From assembly GCF_000025345.1 (NCBI RefSeq), contig NC_013757.1, forward strand, positions 1,798,001 through 1,862,000: a DNA stretch of 64,000 nucleotides, written 5' to 3'. The translations under genes and the position numbers were made by a program. Shown piece after piece: positions 60,127 through 64,000 of the stretch. The notes below the pieces were generated by a model. That model saw nothing but the letters and a program-made list of their open reading frames with translations. It searched no databases and had not been told where the DNA came from. The stretch is from Geodermatophilus obscurus DSM 43160. GTDB lineage: Bacteria > Actinomycetota > Actinomycetes > Mycobacteriales > Geodermatophilaceae. Position 1 is the first letter of the stretch, and every line of letters begins with the position of its first letter.

Positions 60127-60636
60127 GTGGAGGTCGACGTGATCGTCGAGGTCCCCAAGGGATCGCGGAACAAGTACGAGTACGACCAGCGGCTCGGCCG
60201 GATCCGGCTCGACCGGATGCTCTTCACCGCGACCGGCTATCCGGGCGACTACGGGTTCGTTCCCGAGACGCTGGCCGAGGACGGCGACCCCATCGACGCC
60301 CTCCTGCTCCTCGCCGAGCCCACCTTCCCCGGCTGCCTCGTCCGCGCCCGGGTCATCGCCGTGTTCTGGGTGCACGACAAGCGGGGCCCGGACGCCAAGC
60401 TGCTGTGCGTCCCCGCGACCGACCCGCGGCAGCTGCACCTGCAGGAGCTGGAGGACGTGGCGATGCACCAGATCGCCGAGATCTGGCACTTCTTCGAGAT
60501 CTACGAGGCCCTGGCACCCGACAAGTCGGCAGAGACCCGCGGCTGGGAGGGCCGCCGGAAGGCGATCGAGGCGCTGGAGGACGCCCGCCGCAGGTACGTC
60601 GACCAGCTCTCCACGGCCACCGGTACCGAGGGCTGA
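60127..60636 (+). CDS. ppa: Inorganic pyrophosphatase (family I)
   Basis: 169 aa. Active-site motifs: VEVPKGSRNKYEY (Lys/Glu), YPGDYGFVPETL (Tyr, Asp), EDGDPIDALLLL (D-x-D-P-x-D, metal Asp residues) and LHLQELEDVAMHQIAEIWHFF. Hydrolyses pyrophosphate in the cytoplasm. GTG 60127 follows GAGGAGGGGGA. It looks more diverged than the housekeeping actinobacterial Ppa, so a second copy elsewhere is plausible. Confidence 0.93.
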   Translation: MEVDVIVEVPKGSRNKYEYDQRLGRIRLDRMLFTATGYPGDYGFVPETLAEDGDPIDALLLLAEPTFPGCLVRARVIAVFWVHDKRGPDAKLLCVPATDPRQLHLQELEDVAMHQIAEIWHFFEIYEALAPDKSAETRGWEGRRKAIEALEDARRRYVDQLSTATGTEG

Positions 60637-60642
60637 GGGGGG

Positions 60643-61551
60643 TCAGGTGCGGGCGACCGCTCGTGCCCGGGCGGCGATGTGGGCCGAGGCCGGCCGCGGT
60701 TCGATGCCGAGGGTCCGCAGCCCTTCGGCGCCGACCTCCTCGCCGACGTCCATGGACAGCGCGATGCCCAGGATCGAGGCGAGCTCCGGCCGACGCCGGC
60801 GCAGGGCCCGGGCGCCGAACGCGAGCGCCCGACGGGGGACGACGATCCGGCGCATGGGCACGCCGAGCGCGTGCTCGAGGGCGTCGACGACCTCGTGCCG
60901 GGTCAGCGCCTCCGGTCCACCGAGGTCCAGCTCCCCGGGTGGGTCGTCCATCGTCGCCAGCCGAATGCAGGCCTCGGCGACGTCGTCCTCCGCGACGTAC
61001 GGCAGCGGTGTGCGGCCGCGACCGTAGATGACGGCCAGCCGCTTCTCCGGCCGGATGCCGGACTCCGGTCCGAGCCACGCCTCCTGGAAGGCGGCCGGGC
61101 GCACGATCACCGACCGCATGGACGAGGCCTGCAGCAACCGCTCGGTGGCCCGCTTCGCGGCGAAGAAGGGCACGAGGTCCACCATCGCGGCGGTCATGCC
61201 CTGCCCGGAGACGAACACGAACCGCTCGACGCCGGCCGCCTCGGCGGCCCGGACCAGCGCGGCGTTCCCGTCGCGGTCGACCCGCTCGATGGAGACGTCC
61301 CTCGCCCCGGCCATGCTGCGTCCCAGGGCGTTGGCAGTGGTGACGACCGTCCGCGCCCCGGCCAGCGCTCGTTCGGGACCGGGTGGGTCGGTGAGGTCCC
61401 CGACGCTGAGCTCGGCACCCGAGGCCCGCAGGACGGCGGTGTCGCTGTGCGGCCGGACCAGCGCACGGAACGGGATCCGTCGCTCGGCCAGCCGGACGGC
61501 GATCCGGCCGCCCAGGTCGCCGGTCGCGCCGCAGAGGACGATCTCGCTCAC
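60643..61551 (-). CDS. NmrA/atypical SDR NAD(P)-binding protein
   Basis: 302 aa. Begins SEIVLCGATGDLGGRIAVRL, the GxxGxxG nucleotide loop of atypical short-chain dehydrogenases (NmrA/SDR a5), with ALVRPHSD as the NADP-specific Arg. RFVFVSGQGM and YVAEDDVAEACIRL are conserved further motifs. Probably a redox sensor or quinone/NADPH reductase. GTG 61551 follows GGGAGGAGCC; ends 7 bp from the convergent ppa stop. Confidence 0.88.
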   Translation of the reverse strand: MSEIVLCGATGDLGGRIAVRLAERRIPFRALVRPHSDTAVLRASGAELSVGDLTDPPGPERALAGARTVVTTANALGRSMAGARDVSIERVDRDGNAALVRAAEAAGVERFVFVSGQGMTAAMVDLVPFFAAKRATERLLQASSMRSVIVRPAAFQEAWLGPESGIRPEKRLAVIYGRGRTPLPYVAEDDVAEACIRLATMDDPPGELDLGGPEALTRHEVVDALEHALGVPMRRIVVPRRALAFGARALRRRRPELASILGIALSMDVGEEVGAEGLRTLGIEPRPASAHIAARARAVART

Positions 61552-61861
61552 GGCTCCTCCCGGTTGGACGAGAACCCAGGGGGACACGGTCGCCGACCGC
61601 CGTGGACGCCGCGTCACCTCCGCCGACGGCGAGCCGGCCGCTCGGGCCTCGGGCACCCGGACGGCGCTGTACGGCTGTCGCGGCGACGTCGTCCCCCGTC
61701 ACCGGACACGAGGTGCCCGCACCCGGTCCGGGGCGCCGCTGCCTCTGCTCAGTGACCCGCCCGGTCGGGAGCGTGATGCCGGGCCGCGTGTCTGCACCGC
61801 CACCGGCGACACGCGGGATCGCGAGGGGTCCCGGCACCCAGGTCGTCGATCCTCGGTCGCC
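61552..61861. other. 310-bp divergent intergenic region
   Basis: No gene or strong dyad seen; must hold the promoters of the NmrA-like gene and the following HTH-like gene. Confidence 0.45.
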
Positions 61862-62350
61862 ATGACGGGCTGGCACGCACTCCTCGGAGCCGAGATCCCG
61901 ATCGTCACGGCCGTGACCCGGTTGGACTTCCTGAGCCGGCGGGACAGCGCGGCGGCGGTGCAGGGTCCGGATGTCGGACCCTCGTACTCCTGGACCGACC
62001 ACCTGCGCGGGCAGGTCGAACCGCTGGACCTCGAGGAGTCCCTGGAGCTGCTGCACCTCGGCGTCGGCGTTGCGCGGCGGGCCTACGACGCGCAGCACCG
62101 GGGCATCCACGCCGCGCGGCGCGCCGGCGCCTCGTGGGAGCGGATCGGGGCCGTGGTCGGCACCACGGCGCTGACCGCCTGGAACGGCCACCAGCGGTGG
62201 ATCGAGGAGCAGGTCGAGCTCTTCGAGCTCACCGGACGGGACGGGCTGGACGACGTCGGCGCAGTCGAGGCGCTGGAGCTGGCCGGCGAGCGCCCGGTGG
62301 GGCTGGGCCACGTGAGGCAGGTCGCGGCACCCGAGGTGGCGCCCGACTAG
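61862..62350 (+). CDS. Helix-turn-helix-like protein
   Basis: 162 aa. Residues ~80-115 (GIHAARRAGASWERIGAVVG, then TTALTAWNGHQRWIEEQ) resemble the HTH of a group of small actinobacterial proteins with SWxxIG-x-x-x-G-x-x-x-x-AW. Flanks are acidic helices. ATG 61862 is a weak choice. Could be a small regulator; no partner seen. Confidence 0.6.
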   Translation: MTGWHALLGAEIPIVTAVTRLDFLSRRDSAAAVQGPDVGPSYSWTDHLRGQVEPLDLEESLELLHLGVGVARRAYDAQHRGIHAARRAGASWERIGAVVGTTALTAWNGHQRWIEEQVELFELTGRDGLDDVGAVEALELAGERPVGLGHVRQVAAPEVAPD

Positions 62351-62538
62351 GGCCTGTCCTGCGGAGGCGACCGTGCCTCCGGAGCGACAGCGAGTCCGGC
62401 CGAGCTGTGCCCCCACGTCACGATCTGGACACGCACAGGTGTGGCGCACCGTGTGACAGGAGTGACTGGCGGGACTCTCGTGCTGCGGCCCACCACGGAC
62501 GGCGTAGGGGCCAAGCTGAGCGAGAGGTGAGTTCGGCG

Positions 62539-62823
62539 ATGTTCGAACCTGGTCAGTGCTCCGGAGGCAACCACCCGGCCCCGAAGGCCGGTGGGTCCTG
62601 CCCCTGCGGGATGGTCACCCGCATCCCCGCCCCCGAGCGGCCCGCTGCTGGGCCTCCGCCCGAGGTCATGACACTGCTCGCGCAGTGCCTCGACGACGGG
62701 TCGGTGTCCCTCGACGCGGCGACCGTCGGGCTGCTCCGCGAGCGGGCCGACCGGCTGCTGACCGCGCTCACCACGGCCGGACTGGTGATCAGCGCGGGGT
62801 CGGTCGACCGGCTGGCGGCCTGA
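62539..62823 (+). CDS. Small Cys-containing conserved-type protein
   Basis: 94 aa. N-terminus has CSGGNHPAPKAGGSCPCGM, four Cys/His that could form a zinc knuckle, then a helical half (EVMTLLAQCLDDGSVSLDAA; ERADRLLTALTTAGLVI). GTG 62527 four codons upstream is an alternative start. Ends at a strong hairpin. No family known to me. Confidence 0.6.
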   Translation: MFEPGQCSGGNHPAPKAGGSCPCGMVTRIPAPERPAAGPPPEVMTLLAQCLDDGSVSLDAATVGLLRERADRLLTALTTAGLVISAGSVDRLAA

Positions 62824-62853
62824 GCCGTCCGCCGGACCTCGGACGATCGGGCC

Positions 62854-62882
62854 GGCGGGAGCGGCCCACGGCCGCTCCCGCC
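62854..62882. terminator. Bidirectional terminator hairpin
   Basis: GGCGGGAGCGGCC (62854-62866) and GGCCGCTCCCGCC (62870-62882), a 13-bp perfect stem with a 3-nt loop between convergent genes. Confidence 0.8.
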
Positions 62883-62963
62883 AGCCCGGTGACGCGCTGG
62901 AACGGCCAGCCTTCAGGGTCCCGCGCCGAGCGGAGCGAGGCGCGGGGGAAGGGTGGTCCTTGT

Positions 62964-64000
62964 TCAGTCCTCGAGCACCCACACGGCGCTGTCCGGCGGG
63001 AGGGCGACCGTGCCGCCGGAGCGGCGGACCGCCGCGGTGGAGGCGAGCAGCACCTGGCCGGGGCACCCGGCGAGCACCGTCTCGCTGCCCATGTTGACCA
63101 CGCAGCGCACCGCCTCGCCACCGCCGACCGAGCGGATGGTCAGCACGTCGCCGCGGGTGGTCACCGTCGCCGAGCCGGAGGCGAACGCCGGGTGCGCCTT
63201 GCGCAGCGCCAGCGCACGGCGGTGCAGGGTCAGCGTCGAGCCGCCCTGCCCCGTCTGCACCGAGACCGCGTAGCGGCCCCAGTCGGCGGGGATCGGCAGC
63301 CACGGCTCGGCCGCGCCCTCGGGTGAGAATCCGACGCCCTCGGTGGGGTTCCACGGCATCGGCACGCGGCAGCCGTCGCGGCCGGCGCGGGCACCGCCGC
63401 TGCGGTGGAAGATCGGGTCCTTCTTGGCCTCGTCGGGCACGTGCGCCTGCGGCAGGCCCAGCTCGTCGCCGGCGTACAGGTAGGCCGAGCCGGGCAGCGC
63501 CAGGGTCAGCAGCGCCGCGGCGCGGGCCCGGGCGGTGCCGACCTCGCCGCCGCCGAAGCGGGTGACCTGCCGCTCCTTGTCGTGGTTGCCCAGCACCCAC
63601 GACACCGGCGCACCGACCCGGCCGTAGGCGTCCAGCGCACTGGAGATCGCCTCGGCGAACGGCGCGACCGCCCACGGCGACTTCAGCAGCCGGAACGACA
63701 GCGACTGGTGCAGCTCGTCGGGACGGGAGTACAGGGCGACCTGCTCGAGGTCGGCCAGGCAGACCTCGCCGACCAGCATCGTGTCGGGGTACTCGTCGCA
63801 GATCGACCGCCAGCGGCGCCACACGTCGTGCACCTCGGGCTGGTTCCAGGTCATGGCCTGCTCGGGACCGTGCCCGAAGAGCGTGGGGGAGTAGCTGCCC
63901 GGGTTGTCCCGCAGGCCGGCGTCCTTGTAGAGGCCGTAGGCGACGTCGACGCGGAAGCCGCTGACGCCGCGGTCCAGCCAGAAGCGCAGGGTCCGCTCGA
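62964..64000 (-). CDS. GH13 alpha-glucosidase (5' part outside window)
   Basis: About 345 visible residues of a GH13 glycosidase. Upstream (64000 to 63950) reads LRFWLDRGVSGFRVDVAYGL, holding the catalytic nucleophile Asp in GFRVDV; the acid Glu is in MLVGEVCL and the third carboxylate in LGNHDKER. KKDPIFHRSGGARAGRDGCR matches oligo-1,6-glucosidase/trehalose-type enzymes. Cleaves alpha-glucosides. C-terminal beta domain ends AVWVLED. Confidence 0.92.
   Translation of the reverse strand, partial: ERTLRFWLDRGVSGFRVDVAYGLYKDAGLRDNPGSYSPTLFGHGPEQAMTWNQPEVHDVWRRWRSICDEYPDTMLVGEVCLADLEQVALYSRPDELHQSLSFRLLKSPWAVAPFAEAISSALDAYGRVGAPVSWVLGNHDKERQVTRFGGGEVGTARARAAALLTLALPGSAYLYAGDELGLPQAHVPDEAKKDPIFHRSGGARAGRDGCRVPMPWNPTEGVGFSPEGAAEPWLPIPADWGRYAVSVQTGQGGSTLTLHRRALALRKAHPAFASGSATVTTRGDVLTIRSVGGGEAVRCVVNMGSETVLAGCPGQVLLASTAAVRRSGGTVALPPDSAVWVLED

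Overview
The window is high-GC DNA with strong G/C preference at third codon positions, many GTG (and one clear TTG) starts, 4-bp ATGA/GTGA gene overlaps and families typical of Actinomycetota: PASTA Ser/Thr kinase, LutABC, AcoR-like activator without sigma-54 signature, single-chain pyruvate carboxylase, possible IdeR box, mycothiol-type DinB-like fold. The overall gene set would suit a soil or stone actinobacterium such as Geodermatophilaceae; that family assignment is inference. I see no rRNA, tRNA, CRISPR array, intact insertion sequence or phage.

Layout. 0-2.2 kb: 3' end of a carbon-nitrogen hydrolase coupled to a flavin amino-acid 2-monooxygenase. 2.2-8.9 kb: an accessory-looking stretch (GNAT, APH-fold, ArsR/AHSA1/DinB-like operon, VOC protein, enoyl-CoA hydratase, alpha/beta hydrolase) carrying four copies of a small palindromic element. 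8.9-13.9 kb: copper amine oxidase, agmatinase-family ureohydrolase and APC permease; with the first two genes they could form an arginine/agmatine or related amine catabolic set. 13.9-16.8 kb: TetR plus MMPL exporter. 16.8-21.4 kb: AcoR/MimR-like regulator divergent from amidohydrolase, MIP18-like protein and alcohol dehydrogenase, the accessory genes of propane/acetone monooxygenase operons but without the monooxygenase. 21.5-27 kb: pyruvate carboxylase and a PASTA kinase. 27-31.3 kb: LacI-LutABC lactate operon abutting a rhamnulokinase remnant. 31.5-32.8 kb: a protein with seven perfect-length 12-residue repeats. 32.9-39.5 kb: racemase, NCS1 permease, STAS/DUF pair, threonine deaminase, GNAT and a retron-like reverse transcriptase; four of these genes carry single-base frameshifts, seven in total, so this segment is either decaying or poorly sequenced. 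39.9-44.5 kb: secreted protein, a degenerate ABC-ATPase behind an iron-box-like site, DUF1540 protein, P-loop kinase, a Brp/Blh carotene dioxygenase and small membrane proteins. 44.5-44.9 kb: joined relics of a GGDEF gene and a clpP gene. 45-53.7 kb: sulfurtransferase, GGDEF-EAL protein, alcohol dehydrogenase with a small partner, GDPD, Tat-lipoprotein dioxygenase, esterase, patatin. 54.5-64 kb: PatB-type C-S lyase, large FAD/Fe-S oxidase, azoreductase with divergent MarR, pyrophosphatase, NmrA-like protein, two small proteins and the 3' part of a GH13 glucosidase.

The observations I rate highest are the orphan monooxygenase accessory module, the retron-like RT with a structured upstream region, the 12-residue repeat protein, the dispersed palindrome, the degenerate ABC-ATPase behind a possible iron box, and the gene relics. 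No complete defence or mobile system is proven here.
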